From an uncultured Rhizobiaceae group bacterium (GTDB lineage Bacteria > Pseudomonadota > Alphaproteobacteria > Rhizobiales > Rhizobiaceae): a stretch of 22,828 nucleotides of DNA. The stretch spans positions 1 to 22,828 of the forward strand of contig CALDZZ010000018.1 in NCBI GenBank assembly GCA_937944075.1. Direction: 5' to 3'. The position numbers were made by a program, and so were the translations under genes. Below, piece after piece: positions 15,936 through 21,986 of this stretch (positions within the stretch are counted from its first letter, which is position 1; each line of letters opens with the position of its first letter). Under the pieces are notes generated by a model, which saw only the letters and a program-made list of their open reading frames with translations, had not been told where the DNA came from and made no database searches.

Positions 15936-16706
15936 ATGGAATTGAATGATAATATTTCTGCCGTTGTAACCGGTGGCGGCTCTGGCCTGGGTGAGGGTAC
16001 AGCGCGTATGCTGGCTTCACGCGGTGTCAAAATTGCCATTTTTGATGTCAATGAAGAGGGTGGCCAAAGGGTCGCTGATGAATTGGGTGGGGTTTTTGCG
16101 AAAGTCGATGTTTCTGACAGTGCTTCGGTTGCAGAAGGGCTTGAGATTGCCCGCAAGGCTCATGGTCAGGAAAGCATTTGTGTTAATTGCGCTGGCATTG
16201 CACCCGCTGCCAAAACCGTAGACCGCGATGGCAATCCACATGATGCGGCACTTTTTGCCAAGATTATTGGTGTGAACCTGATCGGGACTTTTAATGTTGC
16301 CAGCCAATCTGCTGCCGGTATGTGCAAGCAGGATCCGGTAACTGACGATGGCGAACGTGGCGTGATCATCAATACGGCCTCCGTTGCAGCCTTTGATGGA
16401 CAGATTGGTCAGATTGCCTATGGTTCTTCCAAGGCGGCGGTTCATGGCATGACCCTGCCGATGGCAAGAGATCTTTCTCGCAATGGGGTTCGCATCATGA
16501 CGATCGCTCCGGGCATTTTCGGAACGCCAATGGTGAAGGGGATGCCACAGGAAGTGCAGGATGCGCTGGGTGCCATGGTGCCGTTTCCTTCCCGACTGGG
16601 AGCGCCTGAAGAATACGCAAAGCTGGCTATTTCAATTTGTGAAAACCCAATGCTCAATGGGGAAACAATACGACTTGATGGCGCCATCAGAATGGCTCCA
16701 CGTTAA
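15936..16706 (+). CDS. SDR-family 3-hydroxyacyl-CoA dehydrogenase (type II-like)
   Basis: A 256-residue classical short-chain dehydrogenase. The NAD-binding motif TGGGSGLG is at 12-19, the NCAG-type motif is at 84-87, and the catalytic set is Asn114, Ser149, Tyr162 and Lys166 (AYGSSKAAV). The inserted loop DPVTDDGERGVIINTASVAA and the C-terminal PFPSRLGAPEEYAKLA and NGETIRLDGAIRMAPR resemble HSD17B10-type 3-hydroxyacyl-CoA dehydrogenases. It would oxidise a 3-hydroxyacyl-CoA (or 2-methyl-3-hydroxybutyryl-CoA) to the ketoacyl-CoA that the preceding thiolase cleaves. Its start lies 2 bp after the thiolase stop, a tight operon. A strong terminator follows at 16733-16768. Specificity is inferred from similarity and context. 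Confidence 0.9.
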   Translation: MELNDNISAVVTGGGSGLGEGTARMLASRGVKIAIFDVNEEGGQRVADELGGVFAKVDVSDSASVAEGLEIARKAHGQESICVNCAGIAPAAKTVDRDGNPHDAALFAKIIGVNLIGTFNVASQSAAGMCKQDPVTDDGERGVIINTASVAAFDGQIGQIAYGSSKAAVHGMTLPMARDLSRNGVRIMTIAPGIFGTPMVKGMPQEVQDALGAMVPFPSRLGAPEEYAKLAISICENPMLNGETIRLDGAIRMAPR

Positions 16707-16732
16707 TAGTCAACCTATTGATTTACATAGAC

Positions 16733-16770
16733 AAAAAGCGCTGTGGACAGAAGTTTTCAGCGCTTTTTTT
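16733..16770 (+). terminator. Intrinsic terminator of the thiolase-SDR operon
   Basis: AAAAAGCGCTG at 16733-16743 pairs with CAGCGCTTTTT at 16758-16768 around a 14-base loop, followed by more T. It ends the plus-strand operon and, given its symmetric A and T tracts, may also stop leftward read-through from the porin gene. Confidence 0.85.
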
Positions 16771-16813
16771 GTCTGCGTTTTCGTACATGGTCTACCAGTA
16801 TTACAGGCAATAA

Positions 16814-16843
16814 AAAACCCGACAACAGACGTTGCCGGGTTTT
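16814..16843 (-). terminator. Intrinsic terminator of porin 1
   Basis: AAAACCCGACAAC and GTTGCCGGGTTTT form a stem around AGAC. The one imperfect position is an A-C mismatch on the plus strand but a G-U wobble in the minus-strand RNA, which also gains a TTTTTT tail. This fixes the direction: it terminates the minus-strand porin transcript. Confidence 0.85.
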
Positions 16844-16869
16844 CCATAGAACTTGTAAATTCTAACGAA

Positions 16870-18039
16870 TTAGAAGTTACGACGTAGACCGATTAGGAAC
16901 TGGTCATATTCAAGCTGGTCAAGTGCTGCTCCGTTACCGAAACCGCCTGCGCCTGAGTTGTTTGCAAGTGTGCCGCCTGATACTGCGTCACCAAAGCTAT
17001 ATGCGCCGAATACTTTCAGGCCAGAAACCGGGTACCAGTTAAGACCGATAGTTGTCAGGCTTTCATCACCCAGAGCACCGATTGCCTCGTGCTGAATTTC
17101 ATTGTGGTATGCAATGAATTCAAGATTATCGGTAAGGTTCATTTGAAGACCTACACCCCAAACCTGATCAGCAGGAATTCCAAGTACTGCACTCATGCGT
17201 GCGTTACCAGATGCGCCAGCGCCAATCTCAGCCAGTGACAATGCATCTTGCCATGCATAGAAGCCACCTAGTATGCCACCAGGAACGAATTCTGAAAGAT
17301 CAAGAGTAGCATAAACCTTGTACAGGTCGTTTTCTTCACCTTCTGTGAATTCACCTACAGCACCGATCGTACCGAAGTCAGCTGAGTATTGTACTTTTGC
17401 TAGGAAAGAAACGTCAGATGCGTCGCCACCACGCGCTGCAAAACCGGAGTTTCTGTTGTCTTCGATACCCACAGAAAGAGACAGGCCGTCTACTGAGTAT
17501 GTGTAATCAAGAACGTGTGAGTTTGAGAAGCCGTAGATACCGTCTTCAAACAGTAGTGGAACACCTTCAAGGTTCATGCCAGCTGCGAAGTTAGCATTGA
17601 ACAAAGAACCGCCGATACCGGCACGCAGACCACCAATTGTAATGAAAGCCTGGTCAACTTCGAAGTTTGAGTTGCCGCCATCATCCGTTGCATTGTTTGA
17701 CTGCAAACGAATTAGAGAGCGAAGTGTTCCCCACTCTGTTTCGTTGCGTGTGTCAACGTCAAGACGTGTACGTGTGGTCCAGGCTGTAAGCTCTGTCTCA
17801 CCGATTGCTGCATCTGTGTTGTTGTCTACTGTCAGTTTTGCGTACTGAGTACGAACGTAGCCGCCAAAACGGATACATGTTTCAGTGCCAGGAATGAAGA
17901 AATAGCCAGAACCGTATGCGTCACAAACGCGAACGTATTCTACTGGTTCCGCTTCAACCACAACAGCGTCTGCTGCCTGTGCATTTGATACAGCAACCAT
18001 AGCAGCCGCTGAACCAAGAAGGAGAGATTTGATGTTCAT
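16870..18039 (-). CDS. Outer-membrane porin, Omp2/Porin_2 family (porin 1)
   Basis: A 389-residue outer-membrane beta-barrel porin. Residues 1-22 are a signal peptide (cleavage after AQA). The mature N-terminus has the family block with Cys39 and Cys55 (VCDAYGSGYFFIPGTETC, then IRFGGYVRTQY). Alternating beta strands follow, and the protein ends in RRNF; the terminal Phe is the barrel-assembly signal. It is the leftmost of three tandem paralogs and differs from porin 2 mainly in surface-loop regions: after the first strand (LTVDNNTDAAIGETEL), around ASGNARMSAVLGIPADQVWG, and near the C-terminus. It has its own promoter (TTGACT at 18140-18135 with GATAGA at 18117-18112) and terminator. Some central stretches use less optimised codons than porins 2 and 3, which gives a mosaic look. 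Confidence 0.95.
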   Translation of the reverse strand: MNIKSLLLGSAAAMVAVSNAQAADAVVVEAEPVEYVRVCDAYGSGYFFIPGTETCIRFGGYVRTQYAKLTVDNNTDAAIGETELTAWTTRTRLDVDTRNETEWGTLRSLIRLQSNNATDDGGNSNFEVDQAFITIGGLRAGIGGSLFNANFAAGMNLEGVPLLFEDGIYGFSNSHVLDYTYSVDGLSLSVGIEDNRNSGFAARGGDASDVSFLAKVQYSADFGTIGAVGEFTEGEENDLYKVYATLDLSEFVPGGILGGFYAWQDALSLAEIGAGASGNARMSAVLGIPADQVWGVGLQMNLTDNLEFIAYHNEIQHEAIGALGDESLTTIGLNWYPVSGLKVFGAYSFGDAVSGGTLANNSGAGGFGNGAALDQLEYDQFLIGLRRNF

Positions 18040-18069
18040 AATGATAGTTATCCCTATAGGTTACAAAAA

Positions 18070-18103
18070 CCTCACATTGAACAGGATCCACCCTGTTCTG
18101 AGG
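18070..18103 (-). promoter_or_regulatory. Stem-loop at the predicted 5' end of porin 1 mRNA
   Basis: CCTGTTC (18092-18098) and GAACAGG (18079-18085) pair around a GTGGAT loop in the minus-strand RNA. The stem is extended by CCTCA and TGAGG at 18070-18074 and 18099-18103. It begins within a few bases of the predicted transcription start, so it would cap the messenger end. A small AGGTT/AACCT hairpin follows before the start codon. Confidence 0.6.
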
Positions 18104-18111
18104 TCGATTCA

Positions 18112-18140
18112 TCTATCGAGAAAAGAGGTTAACAAGTCAA
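18112..18140 (-). promoter_or_regulatory. Promoter of porin 1
   Basis: On the minus strand TTGACT (18140-18135) and GATAGA (18117-18112) are 17 bp apart. The string TTGAC-Y-TGTTAA around the -35 is conserved in front of all three porin genes, which supports the call. Confidence 0.65.
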
Positions 18141-18180
18141 TTTCATGGGTTTTTAAATAGAGAATTTGGCCATCTAGCTC

Positions 18181-18202
18181 TTGCACTGTATCAATTCTGC
18201 AA
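18181..18202. promoter_or_regulatory. Conserved TTGCA-N12-TGCAA dyad upstream of porin 1
   Basis: TTGCA at 18181-18185 and TGCAA at 18198-18202 are inverted repeats with a 12-base spacer. The same dyad with the same spacing lies upstream of porin 2 at 19675-19696, at the same distance (41-42 bp) from the -35. It is a candidate activator site. Confidence 0.45.
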
Positions 18203-18207
18203 CGCTT

Positions 18208-18325
18208 TTGACGTTTAAATTAATATCTCGTTAACCTTTAGCGCTGGATTGATGGAAATACAGATGAATACGAACGAATCACAAAATTGCCCGCTAAGTC
18301 CGGAGACTAACGGGCAATTTTATAA
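18208..18325. other. Candidate small-RNA locus or regulatory spacer, copy 1
   Basis: On the plus strand TTGACG at 18208-18213 and TTAACC at 18231-18236, 17 bp apart, resemble a promoter. About 45 bases past a start near 18243, a hairpin begins: AAAATTGCCCG at 18283-18293 pairs with CGGGCAATTTT at 18311-18321, with an inner AGTC/GACT stem. A transcript of about 80 nt would result. In the minus-strand RNA the same hairpin has a U-G wobble where the plus strand has a C-A mismatch, so a backup terminator for porin 2 is an equally serious reading. A homologous copy lies at 19702-19818. No protein-coding frame is convincing. Confidence 0.4.
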
Positions 18326-18349
18326 TCTATCAGGCAGTACAGACAATAA

Positions 18350-18379
18350 AAAACCCGACAACAAACATTGCCGGGTTTT
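18350..18379 (-). terminator. Intrinsic terminator of porin 2
   Basis: AAAACCCGACAA (18350-18361) and TTGCCGGGTTTT (18368-18379) form a stem, nearly identical to the porin 1 terminator. The minus-strand RNA has a G-U wobble at the one imperfect position and a T tail, so it acts leftward after porin 2. Confidence 0.85.
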
Positions 18380-18405
18380 CTATATAACTTGTAAATTCTA
18401 ACGAA

Positions 18406-19536
18406 TTAGAAGTTACGACGTAGGCCGATTAGGAACTGGTCGTAGCTTACTGATTCACCAGCGATGAAGCCGTTAGCAGCAGGTGTTGTAGAAGTGCCAC
18501 CAACAATCGGGCCGCCTACAACGTCATCACCAAAGCTGTATGCACCAAATACTTTCAAGCCAGAAACTGGGTACCAGTTAAGGCCGATAGTTGTAAGGTT
18601 AACGTCTGCATCAGCACCGTTATCGTCAAGGTTGTTGTGGTAAGCAATGAACTCTAGGTTATCAGTTAGGTTCATTTGTAGACCAACACCCCATACACTG
18701 TCAGCGCCGCCTAGACGACCGTTTGATGTATTTGTGCCGTCAAGCTCGTCTTGCCATGCGTAGAAACCACCAAGTGTACCACCTGGAAGGAATTCTGAAA
18801 GGTCAAGAGTAGCGTATACTTTGTAAGCATCGTTGATGTCGCCTGGAGCAAATTCACCAACAGCACCAACTGTACCGAAGTCAGCTGAGTATTGTACTTT
18901 TGCTAGGAAAGAAACGTCAGATGCGTCGCCACCACGTGCAGCAAAGCCAGTGTTTCTGTTGTCTTCAAGACCAACAGAAAGAGACAGACCGTCTACTGAG
19001 TATGTGTAGTCAAGAACGTGTGAGTTTGAGAAGCCGTAGAAACCGTCTTCAAAAATCTGCGGTACACCTTCAAGGTTCATGCCAGCTGCGAAGTTAGCAT
19101 TGAACAAAGAACCACCGATACCAGCACGTAGGCCAGCGATTGTGATGAAAGCTTGGTCAACTTCAAAGTTTGAAAGACCGCCATCATCTGTGCCGTTGTT
19201 TGACTGCAAACGAATTAGAGAGCGAAGTGTGCCCCACTCTGTTTCGTTACGTGTGTCAACGTCAAGACGTGTACGTGTAGACCATGCTGTGTTTTCGAAT
19301 TCAGCGCCAGATACGTCGCCTTCAACGTTCAGTTTTGAGTACTGAGTACGAACGTAGCCGCCAAAACGGATACATGTTTCAGTGCCAGGAATGAAGAAGT
19401 AGCCTGAACCGTATGCGTCACAAACGCGAACGTATTCTACTGGCTCTGCTTCAACCACAACAGCGTCAGCTGCTTGTGCACCTGATACAGCAACCATAGC
19501 AGCCGCTGAACCAAGTAGAAGAGATTTGATGTTCAT
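18406..19536 (-). CDS. Outer-membrane porin, Omp2/Porin_2 family (porin 2)
   Basis: A 376-residue paralog of porin 1 with the same 22-residue signal peptide, the conserved CDAYGSGYFFIPGTETC block, barrel strands and C-terminal RRNF. Long stretches are identical to porin 1 at the protein level, for example around LDVDTRNETEWGTLRSLIRL and SHVLDYTYSVDGLSLSVG. The clear differences are in expected surface loops: LNVEGDVSGAEFEN near the N-terminus, ELDGTNTSNGRLGGADSV in the middle and VVGGPIVGGTSTTPAANG near the end. The flanking 3' region, including the terminator, is almost the same as that of porin 1, which suggests a relatively recent duplication of the whole unit. Codons look strongly optimised, as expected for an abundant envelope protein. 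It has its own promoter and leader. Confidence 0.95.
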   Translation of the reverse strand: MNIKSLLLGSAAAMVAVSGAQAADAVVVEAEPVEYVRVCDAYGSGYFFIPGTETCIRFGGYVRTQYSKLNVEGDVSGAEFENTAWSTRTRLDVDTRNETEWGTLRSLIRLQSNNGTDDGGLSNFEVDQAFITIAGLRAGIGGSLFNANFAAGMNLEGVPQIFEDGFYGFSNSHVLDYTYSVDGLSLSVGLEDNRNTGFAARGGDASDVSFLAKVQYSADFGTVGAVGEFAPGDINDAYKVYATLDLSEFLPGGTLGGFYAWQDELDGTNTSNGRLGGADSVWGVGLQMNLTDNLEFIAYHNNLDDNGADADVNLTTIGLNWYPVSGLKVFGAYSFGDDVVGGPIVGGTSTTPAANGFIAGESVSYDQFLIGLRRNF

Positions 19537-19562
19537 AATAATTATCCCTATAGGTTACAAAA

Positions 19563-19598
19563 ACCTCGTAATGAACAGGATCCACCCTGTTCTGAGGT
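19563..19598 (-). promoter_or_regulatory. Stem-loop at the predicted 5' end of porin 2 mRNA
   Basis: In the minus-strand RNA CCTGTTC and GAACAGG (19586-19592 and 19573-19579) pair around GTGGAT, extended by ACCTC and GAGGT at the base. The core is identical to that of porin 1; the basal pairs differ in sequence but still pair. It starts about 8 bp after the -10 element. Confidence 0.6.
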
Positions 19599-19604
19599 AG
19601 GTTC

Positions 19605-19633
19605 ATCTATCGGGAAAGGGATTAACAAGTCAA
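19605..19633 (-). promoter_or_regulatory. Promoter of porin 2
   Basis: On the minus strand TTGACT (19633-19628) and ATAGAT (19610-19605) are 17 bp apart. The TTGACTTGTTAA string is shared with porin 1. Confidence 0.65.
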
Positions 19634-19674
19634 TTTCAACTATCCCAAAATAGCCGGGTTAGGGCATGTAGCTT

Positions 19675-19696
19675 TTGCAGTGTAGCAATTATGCAA
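19675..19696. promoter_or_regulatory. Conserved TTGCA-N12-TGCAA dyad upstream of porin 2
   Basis: TTGCA at 19675-19679 and TGCAA at 19692-19696 with a 12-base spacer, the counterpart of the dyad at 18181-18202. It is better conserved than the sequence just to its left, which is diverged between the two copies. Confidence 0.45.
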
Positions 19697-19701
19697 CATT
19701 T

Positions 19702-19818
19702 TTGGCGTCAAAAGCTGTATTTTGTTAACAATTAGCTCTGGTCTAATGAAAATACAGGCAAATTAAAGCGAATCTTCAAAACAATACCCGCTAGCCAGAA
19801 GGCTAACGGGCACTTTTG
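19702..19818. other. Candidate small-RNA locus or regulatory spacer, copy 2
   Basis: This is homologous to 18208-18325. On the plus strand TTGGCG at 19702-19707 and TTAACA at 19725-19730 are 17 bp apart. The hairpin is CCCGCTAGCC (19787-19796), loop AGAA, GGCTAACGGG (19801-19810), followed by CACTTTTG. The inner stem sequence differs from copy 1 but still pairs. A transcript from about 19737 would be about 80 nt. In the minus-strand RNA the single mismatch becomes a U-G wobble, so a terminator function for porin 3 read-through is also possible. Confidence 0.4.
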
Positions 19819-19844
19819 TAACCTATAGAGATTAAAGTCTATAG

Positions 19845-19872
19845 AAAAACCCGGGTTGGATTATGTCCGGGT
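19845..19872 (-). terminator. Intrinsic terminator of porin 3
   Basis: ACCCGG (19849-19854) and CCGGGT (19867-19872) form a stem, and the minus strand continues with TTTTT. A second short CCCGG/CCGGG hairpin at 19882-19897, part of a CATCCCGG-type string, lies just upstream and may be a remnant of the intergenic repeat seen at 534-696. Confidence 0.65.
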
Positions 19873-19919
19873 AAAACCCACCCCGGATAAAACCGGGATG
19901 AGTAATTTGGTTTCATAAC

Positions 19920-21083
19920 TTAGAAGTTACGACGTAGGCCAATCAGGAATTGATCAAACTCAACTTGTTCGCCAGCGATGAATGAACCGCCAGGAGCTGG
20001 GTTTGCGAATGGGCCACGAGCGTTGTTAACAAGTACGCCGTTACCAGATACAGTGTCACCGAATGAGTAAGCACCGAACACTTTAAGGCCAGAAACTGGG
20101 TACCAGTTAAGAGCAAGTGTTGTTAGGCTCTCATCGAATGTACGACCACCGTTATCGATTTCGTTATGGAAAGCGATGAACTCTAGGTTGTCTGTTACGT
20201 TCATCTGAAGACCAACAGCCCATGCATTGTCTGCGCCACCTAGGCGAACGTTAGATACAGCACCTGGCTGATCTTGATCGTTTTGCCACATGTAGTAACC
20301 ACCAAGGATACCACCTGGAAGGAATTCTGAAAGATCCAAAGTAGCGTATGCTTTATATACGTCTTCTTCTTCGCCTTCTGTGAATTCACCCACGATACCT
20401 ACTGTACCGAAGTCAGCTGAGTATTGTGCTTTCGCAAGGAATGATACGTCTGAAGCATCACGACCGCGTGGTGTTGAGATACCCTCAACAACAGAGTTTC
20501 TGTTGTCTTCAAGACCAACTGTCAATGACAAACCGTCTACTGAGTATGTGTAATCAAGAACGTGTGAGTTTGAGAAGCCGTAGATACCGTCTTCAAAGAT
20601 CTGTGGTACACCTTCAAGGTTCATGCCAGCTGCGAAGTTAGCATTGAATACTGAACCACCGATACCAGCACGTAGGCCAGCGATTGTGATGAAAGCCTGG
20701 TCGATTTCGAATTGTGAAGTGGCAGGATTGTCATCATCAGCGTTGTTTGAACGGAAACGGATAAGAGAGCGTAGTGTGCCCCACTCTGTTTCGTTGCGTG
20801 TGTCAACGTCAAGGTTGATACGTGTTGACCACTGTGTTGTCTCAACATCTGCACCAGATGTTTGACCTTCTGAAGTCAGTTTTGAGTACTGAGTACGAAC
20901 GTAGCCGCCAAAACGGATACATGTTTCAGTGCCAGGAATGAAGAAGTAGCCTGAACCGTATGCGTCACAAACGCGAACAAATTCTACTGGCTCTGCTTCA
21001 ACCACAACAGCGTCTGCTGCCTGTGCACCTGATACAACAACCATAGCAGCCGCTGAACCAAGTAGAAGAGATTTGATGTTCAT
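19920..21083 (-). CDS. Outer-membrane porin, Omp2/Porin_2 family (porin 3)
   Basis: A 387-residue paralog of porins 1 and 2 with the same signal peptide (VVSGAQA end), the conserved two-Cys N-terminal block and the terminal RRNF. It is the most diverged of the three: NLDVDTRNETEW replaces RLDVDTRNETEW, FRSNNADDDNPATSQFEIDQ replaces the LQSNN loop, and there is an insertion around NSVVEGISTPRGRDASD. The late loop VSGNGVLVNNARGPFANPAPGG is unlike those of its neighbours. The upstream region is also different: only the -35 string and the gene start are shared, and two palindromes overlap the promoter and the predicted messenger start. It is likely the oldest copy, or a differently regulated one. 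It should sit in the outer membrane as a trimeric channel. Confidence 0.95.
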   Translation of the reverse strand: MNIKSLLLGSAAAMVVVSGAQAADAVVVEAEPVEFVRVCDAYGSGYFFIPGTETCIRFGGYVRTQYSKLTSEGQTSGADVETTQWSTRINLDVDTRNETEWGTLRSLIRFRSNNADDDNPATSQFEIDQAFITIAGLRAGIGGSVFNANFAAGMNLEGVPQIFEDGIYGFSNSHVLDYTYSVDGLSLTVGLEDNRNSVVEGISTPRGRDASDVSFLAKAQYSADFGTVGIVGEFTEGEEEDVYKAYATLDLSEFLPGGILGGYYMWQNDQDQPGAVSNVRLGGADNAWAVGLQMNVTDNLEFIAFHNEIDNGGRTFDESLTTLALNWYPVSGLKVFGAYSFGDTVSGNGVLVNNARGPFANPAPGGSFIAGEQVEFDQFLIGLRRNF

Positions 21084-21113
21084 AATTATTTTCCTGTTTT
21101 GGAATTTATTTCC

Positions 21114-21129
21114 ACTAGCAATTGCTAGT
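21114..21129. promoter_or_regulatory. 16-bp perfect palindrome at the predicted porin 3 mRNA start
   Basis: ACTAGCAATTGCTAGT is its own reverse complement. It lies directly downstream of the predicted -10 and could be an operator. In the messenger it would form a six-pair stem-loop at the very 5' end, the same position as the stem-loops of porins 1 and 2 but with unrelated sequence. Confidence 0.6.
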
Positions 21130-21143
21130 AGTAAAATTACTAC
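21128..21143. promoter_or_regulatory. Second palindrome overlapping the porin 3 -10 region
   Basis: GTAGTAA at 21128-21134 and TTACTAC at 21137-21143 are perfect inverted repeats around AA. The site touches the 21114-21129 palindrome and covers the expected -10 element, a typical repressor position. Confidence 0.5.
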
Positions 21144-21166
21144 ATTTATTTAGATTAACAGGTCAA
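21138..21166 (-). promoter_or_regulatory. Promoter of porin 3
   Basis: On the minus strand TTGACC (21166-21161) is followed by TGTTAATC, the same string as in porins 1 and 2, and by a weak -10 (GTAGTA or TAGTAA) 17-18 bp downstream. Confidence 0.55.
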
Positions 21167-21394
21167 TCACCAGGCTTTGGATAATTGAATTATTTGAGTG
21201 AAATAGAGTGTTTCATTTTATGGTTGTGGTATTTTTACAACAATATTTGCATGTGAAGGCTTGTTTTTTCCGTCTTGATTCTGTTTTTGACTGCTCTGTT
21301 TGCTTGGAAAGCACATATTTTGTGTATATATGTCTTCCTCAATGGAGATTTTTCCTGAAATACGGTTCAGGTGGCATGCCTTGGGGAGAAAAAA

Positions 21395-21580
21395 TTGTTT
21401 TCTGGTGAGGATTTAAAGGCATTCAGAGAATCGAGAGGTTGGTCACTTAGAAGATTCTCTGCTGTTGTCGGTGTCAGTGTAAAAACGCTCCAGGTGATGG
21501 AGAAAGAGAACAAGCCAGTACCGCTCCAGTTACGACTGGCTCTTTCTGCCTTAAAAGAGGGAATACATCCAATAGAATAA
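21395..21580 (+). CDS. Very small XRE-like helix-turn-helix protein (HTH 1)
   Basis: A 61-residue protein consisting almost only of an XRE/Cro-like helix-turn-helix: LKAFRESRGWSLRRFSAVVG followed by VSVKTLQVMEKENKPVPLQL. It should bind DNA as a dimer; its target is unknown. The frame is open from a GTG at 21371, but TTG 21395 is preferred because GGGGAG lies 6 bp before it and the HTH begins shortly after. An upstream promoter-like pair, TTGGAA at 21304 and TATATA at 21325, with an ACATAT/ATATGT dyad over the -10, suggests autoregulation. The gene aligns without gaps to the next small gene over 55 residues, including the C-terminal PIE. It lies between porin 3 (divergent) and a GcvT-domain gene. 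Confidence 0.7.
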   Translation: MFSGEDLKAFRESRGWSLRRFSAVVGVSVKTLQVMEKENKPVPLQLRLALSALKEGIHPIE

Positions 21581-21666
21581 TCGTGTTTGAATTCACGGCT
21601 AAGTTATTTTCGCGTTACTCAATAATCATTCTATAAATAATGATGTAATTCGGGAGGATGCTTAAA

Positions 21667-21873
21667 TTGGCTGCTTTATCCATCGACCATGATCAAACCT
21701 GCTCACTGGCGACGCTACTTCAAGAAAAAAACTGGTCTGTAGAAGAAGCTGCCGAGGCTTTGGGCGATTCAACTTTGCGTTTGTATCGCGTTCTTGAAGG
21801 TGAGGAAGCCCTGGGACGTACTGCAAGCCTGGCAATCATTGCTCTCATGCATGATTTGGAACCGATTGAATAG
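21667..21873 (+). CDS. Very small HTH-like protein, diverged paralog of HTH 1
   Basis: A 68-residue protein. Its last 55 residues align to HTH 1 with no gap and 13 identities by eye, including the Trp-Ser pair (NWSVEEAAEALG), the Leu-Ala..Ala-Leu pattern near the end and the terminal PIE. It probably keeps a helix-turn-helix-like fold, but its recognition helix (DSTLRLYRVLEGEEAL) is more acidic than that of HTH 1, so it might bind a partner rather than DNA. An ATG at 21658 directly touches the GGGAGG ribosome site and is too close to use it. TTG 21667 has a 9-bp spacing and is preferred. A small ATCATT/AATGAT dyad lies at 21625-21644 before it. Function is unknown. Confidence 0.62.
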   Translation: MAALSIDHDQTCSLATLLQEKNWSVEEAAEALGDSTLRLYRVLEGEEALGRTASLAIIALMHDLEPIE

Positions 21874-21986
21874 AGTACTTCCTTACCAACACAGCTAATA
21901 TGCTTCGCAAAAGCCTGTAAACAGTACCCCTACAAATTGCATCAATACTACTATTGAAGTTGTCTTATTAATAAGAACCAGTCGTA

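Noticed and set aside
15361..16020. Minus-strand frame of 219 codons opposite the thiolase gene
   Set aside because: The thiolase frame carries all catalytic residues here; the opposite frame has no domain.
14749..16706. Thiolase plus SDR as a phaA-phaB polyhydroxybutyrate pair
   Set aside because: The SDR has the inserted loop and C-terminal blocks of type II 3-hydroxyacyl-CoA dehydrogenases rather than those of PhaB, and no polymerase gene is near.
21208..21408. 66-codon plus-strand frame in the porin 3 to HTH 1 spacer
   Set aside because: Phe/Cys-rich product without a ribosome site, running into the HTH 1 ribosome site in another frame; more likely AT-rich non-coding DNA.
21942..21975. 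TCAATA/TATTGA hairpin and TCTTATTAATAAGA palindrome after the GcvT-domain gene as a terminator
   Set aside because: Stems are short and AT-only and lack a clear T tract, so they are mentioned in the gene entry but not called.
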